Part shown: positions 32,047 to 42,520 of the stretch, piece by piece
Position numbering within the stretch: position 1 is the first letter of the stretch
Layout: every line of letters starts with the position of its first letter
Assembly: GCA_016169945.1 (NCBI GenBank)
Contig: JADLSH010000236.1
Coordinates: 3,272,001-3,336,000, forward strand
Length of the DNA stretch: 64,000 nucleotides
From: Trachythela sp. YZ-2020
Taxonomy: Eukaryota; Cnidaria; Anthozoa; Malacalcyonacea; Clavulariidae
Reading direction: 5' to 3'
Program-made: the position numbers and the translations under genes
Notes under the pieces: model-generated
Database searches by the model: none
Seen by the model: the letters and a program-made list of their open reading frames with translations, nothing else
What the model was told of the DNA's origin: nothing

Positions 32047-32730
32047 GAGTTTGGGTTTTGGTCGAGGGTGGATGGTCGAGGTCGAGGTCGAGGGTGGAAG
32101 GTCGAGGTCGAGGGTGGAAGGTCGAGGTCGAGGGTGGAAAGTCGAGGTCGAGGGTCGAATGTCGAGGTCGAGGGTCGAAAGTCGAGGTCGAAAAATTGAT
32201 TTCATTGGTACTGTTGAATTTGAGTAGAATGCTGAATGGTGTAAAAACTTTTAAAAACTATACTTTTGTCAATTTACAGAACTTCTTTTCGTAAATATTA
32301 ACACGAAATATTGATTAGTAAGTTAAATTAATGATACTAAATTTAGATTTTATAATTGTTGTTAAATTGACAAGGCCGCGGTCATAACTAAAAATAGTTG
32401 TCAATTTAAAATAGTTCAAAAATAGTTGACCGCGGCCTTGTCAATTTAACAACAATTATAAAATCTAAATTTAGTATCATTAATTTAACTTACTAATCAA
32501 TATTTCGTGTTAATATTTACGAAAAGAAGTTCTGTAAAAGTTTTTACACCATTCAGCATTCTACTGAAATTCAACAGTACCAATGAAATCAATTTTTCGA
32601 CTTTCGACCCTCGACCTCGACTTTCGACCCTCGATCTCGACTTTCGACCCTCGACCTCGACTTTCCACCATCGACCTTCCACCTTCGACCTCGACCTTCC
32701 ACCCTCGACCCTCGACCAAAACCCAAACTC
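32047..32730. mobile_element. Foldback element, 684 bp, 9-bp target duplication
   Basis: Ends GAGTTTGGGTTTTGG and CCAAAACCCAAACTC; GGCTTTCAA flanks both sides (32038-32046 and 32731-32739). The arms hold a 20-bp minisatellite (GTCGAGGTCGAGGGTGGAAG) followed by about 190 bp of unique sequence, mirrored around a centre near 32390. A 9-bp duplication suggests a Mutator-like foldback element. No ORF apart from repeat artefacts. Confidence 0.88.
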
Positions 32731-32739
32731 GGCTTTCAA

Positions 32740-33010
32740 CGATAAATAAAAGTTGTTGAGAAGCTCAAACGTGTTTTAAGAGCAAACAAAAGTGATCACT
32801 TACTTCTATTTTCCAAAATTCTAACCTCAAAATGACGATCGTCACGATCTGTAGCGCTAACCCGTAAAAATAAGCATTTTTCAACTTTCGAACAGTGTTT
32901 GACTGTTTCTCCTATACTTTTGTTAATAGGAAATTCGACGAGTGAGTGAGTGAGTGAGTGAGTGAGTGACACTTGCCAGCAATTTGCGTGGCGCGTGCAA
33001 TTGCGTCAGC
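32740..33010 (+). repeat. Diverged dispersed repeat
   Basis: Aligns by eye with 18895-19130: shared AATAAATAAAAGTTG, GATCACTTAC, AAAAGCATTTTTCA, CTTTCGAACTGTG-like and GCGTGGCGCGTG segments. It includes a (GAGT)n run at about 32938-32966. Confidence 0.55.
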
Positions 33011-33228
33011 ATGGGGACAAAAACATCAAAGGTTCCGACTCGAAATCCATATCTGTGTATTCTTAATCTGTGACGATATATTACCTCGGTCACCTTGACA
33101 TGTCCGCGAACTTTATACCACCAATTGGCCAAACTATGAAGTTAAAAGAATCTCTGAACTCAACTGACATTCCCATTTTTACCACATTGATATAGCGAGA
33201 ATGTCCACCGTTGCTCAAATCAGAACAG

Positions 33229-33373
33229 AAAGATCCAGACCTTGCTTGTCAGATACCAGACATTGATCCATTCCATCCATCTGTAATGAAATTACTTCAT
33301 GACGTAACTATGCCAAGTTGTTCGCAGCACAAATCCTGCGGAAAATTAGTAAACGGAAAAATACAATTCTCAG
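33229..33373 (+). CDS. DUF229 gene, exon 2
   Basis: Open phase-0 exon after the acceptor AACAG and before the donor GTAAAT, ending in phase 1. It encodes the luminal start of a DUF229 protein: LACQIPDIDPFHPSVMKL followed by two Cys in PSCSQHKSCG. Cys-x-IP-x-(L/I)DPF is a hallmark of the family's N-terminus. Phase and content join it to the exon at 33990. Confidence 0.72.
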
Positions 33374-33598
33374 GTAAATATCTTCTTCACATGTCCAGTA
33401 CCGTTTTCTAAGCGTTACAGCGGCAGCACACTAAATTCAGAAATGTTAAGCGAGCACATTAAACTATAGTTTCTCAATTCTATTACAACCATCTCCTGCA
33501 CGAGAGTGCTTGGTGAAACCCATGCACCTATTGCATAAGTTTGACATTTTTAGCGTTTTTAATTTTTTAGGTGACGTTCTTATTTGTATGATTTGGCA

Positions 33599-33675
33599 CT
33601 CTCCTTCGCAGAGGCTGTGTGTGTTATGTCAGTGTGTGTTATGTCAGTGTGTGTTATGCCAGTGTGTGTTAACAC
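33599..33675 (+). repeat. 17-bp repeat with inverted end
   Basis: GTGTGTGTTATGTCAGT occurs three times and is followed by AACACTGACATAACACA, its inverse. It lies in the intron between exons 2 and 3. Confidence 0.75.
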
Positions 33676-33695
33676 TGACATAACACATATTTTTG

Positions 33696-33764
33696 TATTA
33701 CGTGCGGAAAACGGTTACCACTTTTAACAAAGTGGTAACCGTTTTGCGTGCGTAATACAAAAAT
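33696..33764. repeat. Hairpin in intron 2
   Basis: GTATTACGTGCGGAAAACGG and TTACCACTTT pair with their complement around TAAC. Confidence 0.8.
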
Positions 33765-33989
33765 ATAGAAAATTTACCAACTTCGCAGGGCTATATTTTC
33801 CACATTTTACAACATTTCGCAACCAAACTTTGCAATTTTACTAAACTTAGGATGCTCTTTCCAGCTGTACTGATACAATTTCCTAATTCAAAAGTTAGTT
33901 TAATAGGGGAATGGTCCATTAACCCCTATTAAACAGACCCTCCTTAGGTCGGCGGTATCCCGACGACTGTGTACGCTTATTAACTAGAG

Positions 33990-34520
33990 CTTTCACCGTA
34001 AACAGAAACTTCTACATTCGTTTAGATCCGACAGTTATTTCAGCGAATTACCGTCGGATAGTGAGGCAAGGAGATTTTAAATACATTCTTGGTACAAGTG
34101 TTCCTATACCAGCAATGGATACGGCAGAGAAAATTACGGATGAATTTATTGAAGTTGAATATTTGCTCGAAAACAAAAAGCACGTTAAAGAAATCTTTCT
34201 CCAGCCAGTTCCACATGAACATTTATTGAAACGAAGTGCTGAAAAGCAACCAGGAATGCCATTGAATATTTTAATCATTGGTATAGATTCAGTTTCTCAT
34301 GCAAACACGAAACGAAAGCTGCCTAAAGTGTATAAATATCTCAAAGACGAACTTGGAGCGATGTTTTTTAATGGACATTCTATAGTAGGAGACGGTACCA
34401 CAGAACAACTGACCGCTATGTTAACTGGACTGGGAGAACTGGAGCAATATGAGTCAAGACGCCATCATAAAAACCCTAGGCCTGTAGATGGCTGGTCATG
34501 GATATATAAACAATTAAAAG
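33990..34520 (+). CDS. DUF229 gene, exon 3 (sulfatase-like core start)
   Basis: Starts after ACTAGAG in the phase needed by exon 2 (the alternative AG two bases earlier would break the frame) and ends before the donor GTAATA in phase 1. It encodes 177 codons. Key segment: MPLNILIIGIDSVSHANTKR, where the Asp and Ser sit at the metal and nucleophile positions of the alkaline-phosphatase/sulfatase fold; DGTTEQLTAMLTG follows. DUF229 proteins are sulfatase-like and mostly of unknown substrate. Past the donor the frame stays open for 20 codons into the intron, which is chance read-through. Confidence 0.85.
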
Positions 34521-34951
34521 GTAATATCTTCGGTTTTTACCACTCTGGTTGTGAAGTGCTACGACCTATACCGCATTGTTAAATGGACTCTTCTGAGCCC
34601 AACATTGCAAAATATTAGGTCGAAACTATCTTAATGCTCCAAATCCGTTTCGCTACGTTAGTTATCATACCGTTTGTTTTGTATTTAGAATTTAAAAAAA
34701 ACATGTAGATAGGCACATTTCCGACATCGTAAAGTATCGGACAGGCAAGAGACCTTATTAAGGACTATTGATTGATCAATTGTATCTGAGGGTATAATAA
34801 TTAAGACTTGTCTCATCAAAACCTGAATGTCCCATCTGGGAATCGAATCTAGACCCAAGCAAGGTCTTTGGTTTAACATACCAGCGCTTTGACCAGCGCT
34901 CACACCTGGGAGGTCCTACTGAGACACTCCGGATGCCACCATACGACCTAT

Positions 34952-35195
34952 GTCTTTGAAGTTTACCTTATCGCAACCCGCACACCCGATCACCTATATA
35001 TACAGAACTTACGGTTACAGCTCAGCAACTGGCCTCTGTAGCTCAGTTGGTTAGAGCGCTGCACCGGAATTGCAGGACCGTGGGTTCAATTCCTGCCAGA
35101 GGACCTAGTGTTGCATTTTTCGCAACCGTTCCTGGTTAGGTCTTAAATTGTGTATATATCTACTCACTTGGATTATCCACCAAACCTAGTATAAA
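34952..35195 (+). repeat. tRNA-derived repeat copy 3
   Basis: Same leader, tRNA-like core and tail as 5181-5400, inserted in the intron between exons 3 and 4 of the DUF229 gene. The full tail (ATTATCCACCAAAC) is kept. Confidence 0.8.
35032..35104 (+). tRNA. tRNA-like sequence (tRNA-derived, probably not functional)
   Basis: A 73-nt cloverleaf as at 5259, but with the anticodon stem fully paired (CTGCA with TGCAG). The loop is CCGGAAT, with C instead of T at position 33. A box at 35039-35050 and B box at 35083-35093 are intact. Confidence 0.4.
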
Positions 35196-35391
35196 ATATT
35201 TAGTCTTTTGTGAGGAAGGAAGACTGTACCCGGAGATAAACGCTTGAGTCACATGACTGCCAGTCACGTGATCCCAAGCACATCAGGTCAAAGTAGGGTA
35301 GTCGTCATAGAACAATAGGTATCTATTATTTGTATGGTAGTCACTCATCTAAGTAATAATACCCTAGCATGGATTTCAGTAGCAGGCTTAA

Positions 35392-35561
35392 ACGTACGTT
35401 TACACGCTGCGATTTGTCGGGCCGATTTTCTTTTTCGCTGAATGTTAATGACGAATATTTTCAGTTGGTAATGTCGTCAGATGACGTTTGCCGCGTATTT
35501 TTCAAATATCATTAACGTGCATCTGAAATCGGCCCGACAAATCGCAGCGTGTAAACGTACC
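35392..35561. mobile_element. MITE with TTAA target site, copy 1
   Basis: Inverted ends with ACGCTGCGATTTGTCGGGCC and its complement; TTAA at 35388-35391 and 35562-35565. A second copy of the family is at 56489-56671. TTAA sites are typical of piggyBac and some Kolobok elements. It lies in the intron between exons 3 and 4. Confidence 0.82.
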
Positions 35562-35657
35562 TTAAGTAAGTGGAAAGAGCAGCGAGCTAACCGAATCTAC
35601 CACCCGTTGTGTTTCCCTGCCAGTGACGTAGTATTTAGTACGTATTTGTATTTTTAG

Positions 35658-35906
35658 AACGAGGTTATCTAACTGGTTACTCTGGTGACGCACCAAGTAT
35701 TGGTCCATGGCAATACAGACTAATGGGCTTCAAAGATCCACCTACTGATTTCTATACCAGACCGTTTCATTCCATGGCTGAAATATTGTTAAAAGGACGA
35801 GACAAGTGCTTGGCTTCCAGAACTATATCAAAAGTTCAGTTTGATTATATCCGAGAAGTGTTTGAAATGTTCAAGAATAAATTAAAGTTCTTTTTCTCAT
35901 TCAACG
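35658..35906 (+). CDS. DUF229 gene, exon 4
   Basis: After the acceptor TTTTTAG, two bases complete the split codon from exon 3. The 83-codon exon ends in phase 1 before GTAAGG. It contains RGYLTGYSGDAPSIGPWQYR and GFKDPPTDFYTRPF, the strongly conserved GY-x-T ... PTD-x-Y-x-RPF signature of DUF229 proteins, then a helical segment. Confidence 0.88.
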
Positions 35907-36109
35907 GTAAGGCAACCGTAATTATTGAAGTCTCATTTAGATTCACAACGGTAACATGACCGCGACGGAAAAACTTGTGGTCCAAATAATGTGGGCTGCT
36001 GACACGCCGAACTGCAGACTCTCATGGTGGCTTTGATATTTTATACTTCGTCTGACGCTAGGCGATTTTTCTTGTCAATTGGAGGGGTGGAGGGGGCGCT
36101 AGTCTAAGG

Positions 36110-36175
36110 CTTATTAAGATGCACATAAAAGAATATCTAAACTCATCTGAATTATGAAAGTTGTCTATAGCCTGT
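36110..36175 (+). repeat. Short dispersed repeat
   Basis: GGCTTATTAAGATGCACATA and about 45 more bases recur at 51509-51575. It lies in the intron before the terminal DUF229 exon. Confidence 0.7.
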
Positions 36176-36383
36176 TTAACCGTATCGTATAACGTAGCGT
36201 AGAATTTTCTTTTGTATTTAAGTCGTTAGTTCCACCCAAGGCCAGTGCTCAGGAACTATATAAACGCCCTACGTTTTGGTGCGTTTGATATGAAAGGCAG
36301 GCTTAATAGGATAATCTCCTCAAAAGCTTTTTGCGTTTCCTGTATATCTCAGCAACTACTGATTGTTTTTGTTCTTTCTCTAG

Positions 36384-37288
36384 TACTTTACTCCCACAAT
36401 GCTAACAGTGAAGCAGCAATGATTCAACCAGATTTATTATCACTTCTACAAGACTTAAAACAAAATAATCATTTAAACAACACATTGCTTATAGTCATGG
36501 GAGATCATGGCGCCCGCTATGGCGCAGCACGTGCTTTGATGCAGGGAAAACTCGAAGAAAGACTTCCACTTTATTCAATGGCGTTTCCATCATGGTTTCT
36601 AGAAAAATATCCAGAAATTTCCAAGAATCTGAATATAAACACCAACCGTCTGACGTCATGGTATGACGTATACGCTACATTTCGTCACATGATCAGTTAC
36701 CCAGAAGTCCCTGCTAAGCTAAAACATGGTCAAAGTTTGTTCGTAGAAGTTCCTGTATCACGTACATGTGCTCAGGCTAGTGTTGAAAAACACTGGTGTC
36801 CATGTTTAGAATGGGCAAATATAGCTCGTGAACACAGCCATGTAAATAATTCAGTACTTGCGGCAGTAGAGTTTATGAACAATGCTAACCTAGAACACGA
36901 AAAAAGCGCTAGAAACTGTCGAAAGTTATCACTGAAAGATATAAACTACGCCTTATTAGAACGACCGAATGATAAACTCCTATCATTTAAACAGACAAAT
37001 GATTTATTACCTGCGTTCAGCGACAACTCACGACCGACTCATAAGGACTTTTGTCGCTATCAAATACAATTCACGACCTCGCCAAATAATGGAATATACG
37101 AAGCAACTGTACGGTACCATAAAGAATGGTTTATTGTAAGCAAGGGTATTAGCAGAGTGAACAAATACGGGAATCAACCAGAATGCATTGCGAGCGATCT
37201 ACCACATTTAAGAAAATTTTGCATGTGTAAAAACACTACTGTTAATGCATTCAAAGATATGATAGTAGCGCGCGTAGTATGTAGTTAG
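36384..37288 (+). CDS. DUF229 gene, terminal exon
   Basis: After the acceptor TTTCTCTAG, the exon completes the phase-1 codon and runs 300 codons to TAG at 37286-37288. It includes the metal-binding MGDHGARYG segment, EERLPLYSMAFPSWFLEKYP and a Cys-rich C-terminal part (HWCPCLEW, FCMCKNTTV). The four exons plus the putative exon 1 total 1971 nt, a whole number of codons for 656 aa, with no internal stop. This is a normal length for the family. The enzyme would be a type II membrane, luminally oriented sulfatase-like protein; its substrate is unknown. The usual HDDFN-like motif between exon 4 and the GDHG motif is not obvious. Confidence 0.88.
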
Positions 37289-37814
37289 AAACTGGATATA
37301 TTTATTTGTACGTTTTATGCAATCTTTATCAATGAATTTAATGAAGTAGTACAGGTTTGTTTACACTCCACCTATCAGGGCTTTTTTAACATATAAACTG
37401 GGGGGCAAGGCCCTCCAGCCCTCATGTGGCCCCCTCCCTCTCCCCCCCCCCCATCCCACTGACAAATTCGAAAAAAAGGCCCTACCTTCTGGTTCAGATT
37501 CGCATTAATCATATTGGAAAATAAGCAGTAAATGTGATCTTACAATATGAACTTATGACTAAATAACATGAGTTACACTATAGTGGATCGATACAGAAAG
37601 ACAATGAAAGACAGAGTTGGAGCAAGTCTAGCTGCTTTGGTTGAGTTTTGAACTAAGATTTTCCGAAGTTGGCAAGTCTCTTTCTCGCTCCGCCATCCCG
37701 CGCTACGTCATGTTATTTACACTATAGTGGATCGATACAGAACGACAATGAAAGACAGACAAGTCTAATAACTGTGAGTGTTTATACTACTTAATAATTA
37801 CCTAATTTTGCCTG
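37289..37814. other. Downstream of DUF229 gene, direct repeat
   Basis: ACACTATAGTGGATCGATAC with AGAAAGACAATGAAAGACAG occurs twice (about 37572 and 37721), 150 bp apart, suggesting a target-like or tandem duplication. A C-rich tract lies at 37435-37453. No clear polyadenylation signal was found. Confidence 0.5.
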
Positions 37815-38249
37815 TTGCCGATCGGTAGAGATGTACCATTGCTAGCTGGGCCATTGGTTAATAGCATTTTCAATTTATCTCACCGAACAGCTATACTCCT
37901 TGATGACTGGAAGTTAGCTAAAGTAACACCAGTCTTCAAAGAAGGGACTAAAACTGATTGCGGAAATTACAGACCAATTTCTATCATTCCTGTTGTTGCT
38001 AAACTCTTTGAGAAACTAATATACCAACAGTTAAGATCATTTATGACAGTAAATAACATTCTTGTGGAGCAACAGTCTGGTTTCCGTCTTCAACACTCTA
38101 CGGAAACTACACTTCTTAGTTCCACAAATGACTGGTTATACAATATGGATAAAGGCCTAATTAGTGGGGGTTTATTTTTAGACCTTAAAAAAGCATTTGA
38201 CACCGTCGACCATGCGATCCTGTTATCAAAACTTGACTTATATGCTATA
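37815..38249 (+). pseudogene. LINE reverse transcriptase fragment, part 1
   Basis: Encodes DDWKLAKVTPVFKEGTK, NYRPISIIPVVAKLFEKLIY, SGFRLQHSTETTLL and LDLKKAFDTVDHAIL. It is interrupted by a MITE at 38250. Same group as the LINE at 76-5044 but a different copy. Confidence 0.88.
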
Positions 38250-38493
38250 AAGGCGGATTTCCAGTCCTCGCACGAAGCTCCTTGCAGCTCGCTGCAAGTA
38301 CTCGCAGACGTTCTGCGAGTGTTTTGTCGCTCGCGGGAAATATTGAAATATTTTGAACTATTTTTTACTCGCGGCGAGAGCTCGCAATAATAAACCAATC
38401 ATAAAACTGCGTGTGGTGGCAACGGAATGACATTCGTGCGAGTACTCGCAGCGAGCTGCGAGGAGCTTCGTGCGAGGACTGGAAATCCGCCTT
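38250..38493. mobile_element. MITE with TA target duplication
   Basis: Inverted ends AAGGCGGATTTCCAGTCCTC and complement, extending through GAAGCTCCTTGCAGCTCGCT, flanked by TA on both sides. A TA duplication is typical of Tc1/mariner elements. Removing it rejoins the LINE frame to within one base. Confidence 0.8.
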
Positions 38494-39015
38494 TAGAGGG
38501 GCTAGCCTTGAATGGTTTAAGTCCTATCTTAGAGATAGAAAGCAAATCTGTTCAGTCAATGGTAAGATGTCGTCTGCATGAGAGATCAGATGCGGGGTAC
38601 CACAATATTCTAACCTTAGCCCAATTATATTTCTCTTGTACATAAATGATCTACCAAATTGCTCAGAAACAACTAAAGCCACACTATTTGCTGACGATAC
38701 AAATCTTACCTGCGAAGGACAAAGTTTTCAGGACATTAAGATCAAACTCAATAAAGACCTTGAGAATGTTCACAAATGGCTAACTACAAACAAACTTACT
38801 TTAAATAATAAGAAATCTGAGTTATATGATAATTGGCTTGAGACATCGCCTGGCCTTAATTGAAGATAGTCCTGTAATAACATTAGGGGGGTACAATATT
38901 GAACGTGTCTTAAAAAAGTCTCTTGGGATGATTCTCGATGACCAATTAAATCACTTGGCACTGGGCATGTTTTGTCGACAGATCCATAATATTAATTTAG
39001 ACCGAATTTGTACTA
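38494..39015 (+). pseudogene. LINE reverse transcriptase fragment, part 2
   Basis: Continues with GASLEWFKSYLRDRKQICSV, IRCGVPQ, LLYINDLPNCSE and the active site FADDTNLTCEG, then KLNKDLENVHKWLTTNKLTL. Frameshifts occur near 38580-38640 and 38835, and it is cut near 39010 by the BEL/Pao segment. Confidence 0.85.
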
Positions 39016-39025
39016 AGTAGGATAG

Positions 39026-40405
39026 TTAGTCTGAAGTTGCATTTGCAGGTATTAATTTCAAATTGGTGTAATCAACCGATTCGGGAACCACCTCACCACC
39101 GATTTGCCCATGTAGGAAATGGTTTGGCGTTAATGGGGTAACATCTTTAGGATCTGATGTCTGACACGTTAAGGGACGGGAGTTGAGTAGACTCTCAACA
39201 GCAGTAAATGCGGTAATCAATTCTTCATCTCGAGTGTCGCCGTTTCGTAGGACAGCATAAATAGCACGTTTCGCTGACTTGATCATTGCTTCATGAGCTC
39301 CTCCGAAATGCGGAGCAGCTGGGGGGTTAAAGTGCCACTTCACTTTATTGAACAGGTGGGTTGTCTCCTGCTGGATACGGTCTGGGTCTAATTTGCTCAC
39401 CTACTCGGTCAGTTCGTTTATCGCGCCCACGAAATTAGTTCCATTATCATTGGTAACTTCAGACGGAATTCCGCGCCGACTAATAAACGAGTGAAGGTAT
39501 TTAGAAAACTCTCAGTATCCATGGCCCAGGCCATTTCCAAATGGATAGCCCTCGTCGCAAGACACGTGAACAAACATAACCATCGCTTTTGTCGTTGTCT
39601 CCCTCGGCCTTGAACGGTGATGAATGGACCAGCATAATCCACAGCGCTTTGGTCGAATGGACGAAAGGTAAACCTGAGACGAACTTTGGGAAGCGGGACC
39701 ATTATTTGTGTTGCGAGCTTCGTCTTCCTCTTTTTGCACTCATTGCATTCATTCTCCCAGCTTCGAATCTCCTCACGTCAGTCACGTGCAGCGATTATCC
39801 AGAATCTTTGAGACAGTTGAGCCAAAATAAAGTTTACACCACCCGTGTGGTTTGCTTTTTTTCATGGTAATGTTTAACAATGAGTTTAGTTACGTGGTGG
39901 CCGCGGGGTAAGATTATGGGGTGCTTTACATCATGTGGGAGGTATCTGCATTCAGTAATCTTCCTTCCATGCGAATAATTCCATTGTCGTCAATTCGACG
40001 CGATAACTTAATCAACGGACTCTTCGGTATTCTTCGGGAAAGGCTTCCTCTTGTACTTGGCGAAAGACGTCTTCTGCGTCCCGAATTTCTTCTGGGTGCA
40101 GTGCTTGTCCACGCACCGGATTTGCTTTCTTTCGCATGTTGCATAGAACTCTGATGACTCATGCATGAATACAAACCAGATGCATCCAAGAGGAGTACCG
40201 GTTTGGACTTAATCTCCACTCTTCTGCTTTCGCGTTCGTCACTGAACTGGGTTGGATTGGGCAATGGTGACTAACCAGGACGGTAGGTTTCTTGCTTTCT
40301 TTCATTTCGCGTGGAGGATTATCATCCGCAATTCTTGGCCAGTTGTCCTCATCCTTCAACAACCAATCTGGACCATTCCACCATAACGAATTATCTTTGA
40401 TGTCC
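39026..40405 (-). pseudogene. BEL/Pao RNase H end, integrase and C-terminal region
   Basis: 40470-39926 contains the ENPADLVSRGINAEDI block, typical of the RNase H/integrase junction, and the zinc-binding linker. 39739-39418 has the integrase core start (VDYAGPFITVQGRG, WLCLFTCLATRAIHLE). 39400-39026 has NPPAAPHFGGAHEAMIKSAK with the catalytic Glu region, then LNSRPLTCQ and LTPNHFLHGQIGG. It is cut shortly after. Confidence 0.85.
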
Positions 40406-41962
40406 TCAGCGTTTATACCACGAGATACAAGGTCTGCCGGATTCTGCTCCGTATAGATACATGCTGCCATTACTGAGGATCGCTAAACATCTGTATTTCA
40501 CCAACTCTGTTCGCCATGACCTCGTATCCACCAAAGAACATCTAGACTGTCCGAACAGAATGACGGCGCTCATAGGAATTTCCAATACTCGAATAATCAC
40601 TTGCGTCAATCTCAGTCCCGTTACTGCTGCCATTAACTCCAGACGCGGAACAGTGACCGGTACCAAAGGTGCAACTTTGCTTTTTGAAGCCAACAGACGA
40701 CATGTCGGTGGATGTGGTTGCTCATACTCAAACCGTGCATACACTGCAGCAACAAAAGCGTTTGTGGAAGCATCAACGAAGGTGATCAACTTAAAGGATG
40801 TAACGCTTAACGCAAGTCTGATGCAATGTGGAATCCTCACTTGTGCTAAAACGGATAATTGATCAAACCAAGACTGAATTTCGTTTGCTATATCATCCTG
40901 GATTTCATCGTCCCAATCATAACCTCGTGTCCACAACATTTGAAGCAACATCTTTCTTTTGATAATTGCCGGCGAGATCAGACCAAGAGGATCAAAGATG
41001 GTGGATATCTTTATCAGGGCGCTTCGTTTAGTTATCGACACGGATCCTGATATCGGTGGTGTTGGAATGGAAAGGGTGTCTTCTTCGCTAAACCACGAAA
41101 CACCTAAAGTTTCTGTCACTGGTTGCTCCGTGTCTCGAATCACCAATTCAGATGCTCGATGCTCGTCTGGTATTGTAGCCAGAACTTGCTTTGAATTAGA
41201 GACCCATTTCCTCGCTTCCATACCAGCGTTCTTCCATAGTTCTTGCAGTTCTGTTTGAAGAGTCCCAGCCGTGGTTTCATCCTCGACGCTGTCGATTGAG
41301 TCGTCCATGTAGGTAGACTTCAGAACAGTTTCAGCCGCCAGTGGGTAACGGTCTTGAAAACGACGAGCATTAGCGAGCTTAAGCAAGCGATGTTTTTGTC
41401 AACACGGACGTCAGATTGCCGAGGGGGGACTGGATTAAAAATTGTGTTTGTATCAGTTTGTGGTAATCTTCAACACATATGACAAAACACAAGATTTTAA
41501 AAGTTTTTTGCTTCCTTACATGAGCGCTATGATGCAAAATGCCGCCAAAATTAGATATACCAATTTTCGGGTGACGTCCGTGTTGACAAAAACGTCGCTT
41601 GCTTAAGCTCATTAATTTCCTGAGCCACATACTGCGCTTCCATAGGCGCCGAATTTTTCCCAAACACGACTCGTGTAAATTCATATTCGTCAGGCTCTCG
41701 ATCAGTCTCGTTGTCTCGTCACAAGATTCTAAAATACGGACGATCTTTCTCTTCTATCTCGATTTGTAAATACATCTCCTTTATGTCGCAGGCAATTCCA
41801 ATTGGATTTCGCCGAAACCGTAGGAGCACGTCGAACAATTCGGACCCGCATAGATGGCATCGTTCAGCGACACACCTTCTTACTTTGCCGAACAGTCGAA
41901 CACCATTTGGTTGTTTTGTCTAGCCTGACTATCGGAAAATGCGGTAGGTACCAAGACGACGT
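40406..41962 (-). pseudogene. BEL/Pao reverse transcriptase and RNase H region
   Basis: 41962-41603 carries the fingers and palm start in several frames ([15 protein letters not shown], [14 protein letters not shown]). After the MITE, 41386-40406 gives ANARRFQDRYP, the catalytic YMDDSIDS, EARKWVSNSK, FDPLGLISPA and VPRLELMAAVTGLRL, typical of Pao palm, thumb and RNase H-like segments. Confidence 0.85.
41383..41602. mobile_element. 220-bp MITE with TTAA target site inside BEL/Pao
   Basis: Inverted ends GCAAGCGATGTTTTTGTCAA and GTTGACAAAAACGTCGCTTGC; TTAA at 41379-41382 and 41603-41606. Deleting the element and one TTAA restores the frame E-L-K-L-A-N of the reverse transcriptase. A different family from the element at 35392, although it uses the same target. 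Confidence 0.88.
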
Positions 41963-42514
41963 TTACGACATTTCTTCTGGAGACAACTTTCGTAAATATC
42001 CTTTCTCAATGTACGATTTCATTGTCTCTTCATACTGCTTCCTTACAAAGATATCTTTGGCCTTTAAACTTCTTTCGGTGCTTTCCAGCCGTTTCTTCGC
42101 CATTTCCCGGTTGTTTGGAAGCGTCGGATAATCCTCTTTCCACGGGACAGCTGTCACAGCTATAGAATAGTGACTTCCATTGTGTGATAACGATGACTCA
42201 ACTTTTTCTAGTGCGTTCTTCTCTTCCTTGGTCATTTTTTCTGATCGTTTTGTTTCGGTCCCATAGCTTTCGATCTCCCAAAACTTTCTCAAAGTGTTAT
42301 TTACATCACAACAACTGACGTTTGCGTTTTCGATGAGTGTATCTCTTGTTAAAAAGGAATACATAATAAGATGCGACCTTTTCCCAAGCTGTCTTCCTGT
42401 TGGCCCAATGCAGGTCCATCCAAGAGGCCCTAGGCGAGCGATTGGGCTACCTGGTGGTCCATGCACATCTACTTTAGAATAATGCAGATCCGCGTTGTCC
42501 ACTCCGATTAGCAA
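41963..42514 (-). pseudogene. BEL/Pao protease end and reverse-transcriptase start
   Basis: Begins with LIGVDNADLHYS, the C-terminal part of the DUF1758 aspartic protease domain, then GPLGWTCIGP. The linker (ETKRSEKMTKEEKNALEKVE) leads to PWKEDYPTLPNNREMAKKRL and YLRKLSP, the usual N-terminal blocks of Pao reverse transcriptase. It is interrupted by a frameshift near 41963. Confidence 0.82.
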
Positions 42515-42520
42515 GGATCT

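Larger units (their letters stand above)
39020..42520 (-). mobile_element. BEL/Pao retrotransposon, internal fragment
   Basis: On the - strand, in order: the end of a DUF1758-type protease, reverse transcriptase with YMDD, RNase H-like region, integrase and the start of a DUF5641-type C-terminus. This order and the motifs identify BEL/Pao. Both ends are truncated against LINE sequence, no LTR is seen, and it is interrupted by a 220-bp MITE. Many frameshifts. Confidence 0.85.

Noticed and set aside
33988..33990. Alternative acceptor two bases earlier for DUF229 exon 3
   Set aside because: Using it would shift the frame relative to exon 2 and lose the conserved continuation.
34521..34582. Extension of DUF229 exon 3 to the stop at 34580
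   Set aside because: A good donor at 34521 and a phase-matched next exon with the conserved GY-x-T segment show this is intron read-through.
39589..40862. Several + strand frames between 39.6 and 41.3 kb
   Set aside because: They are antisense shadows of the BEL/Pao coding region.
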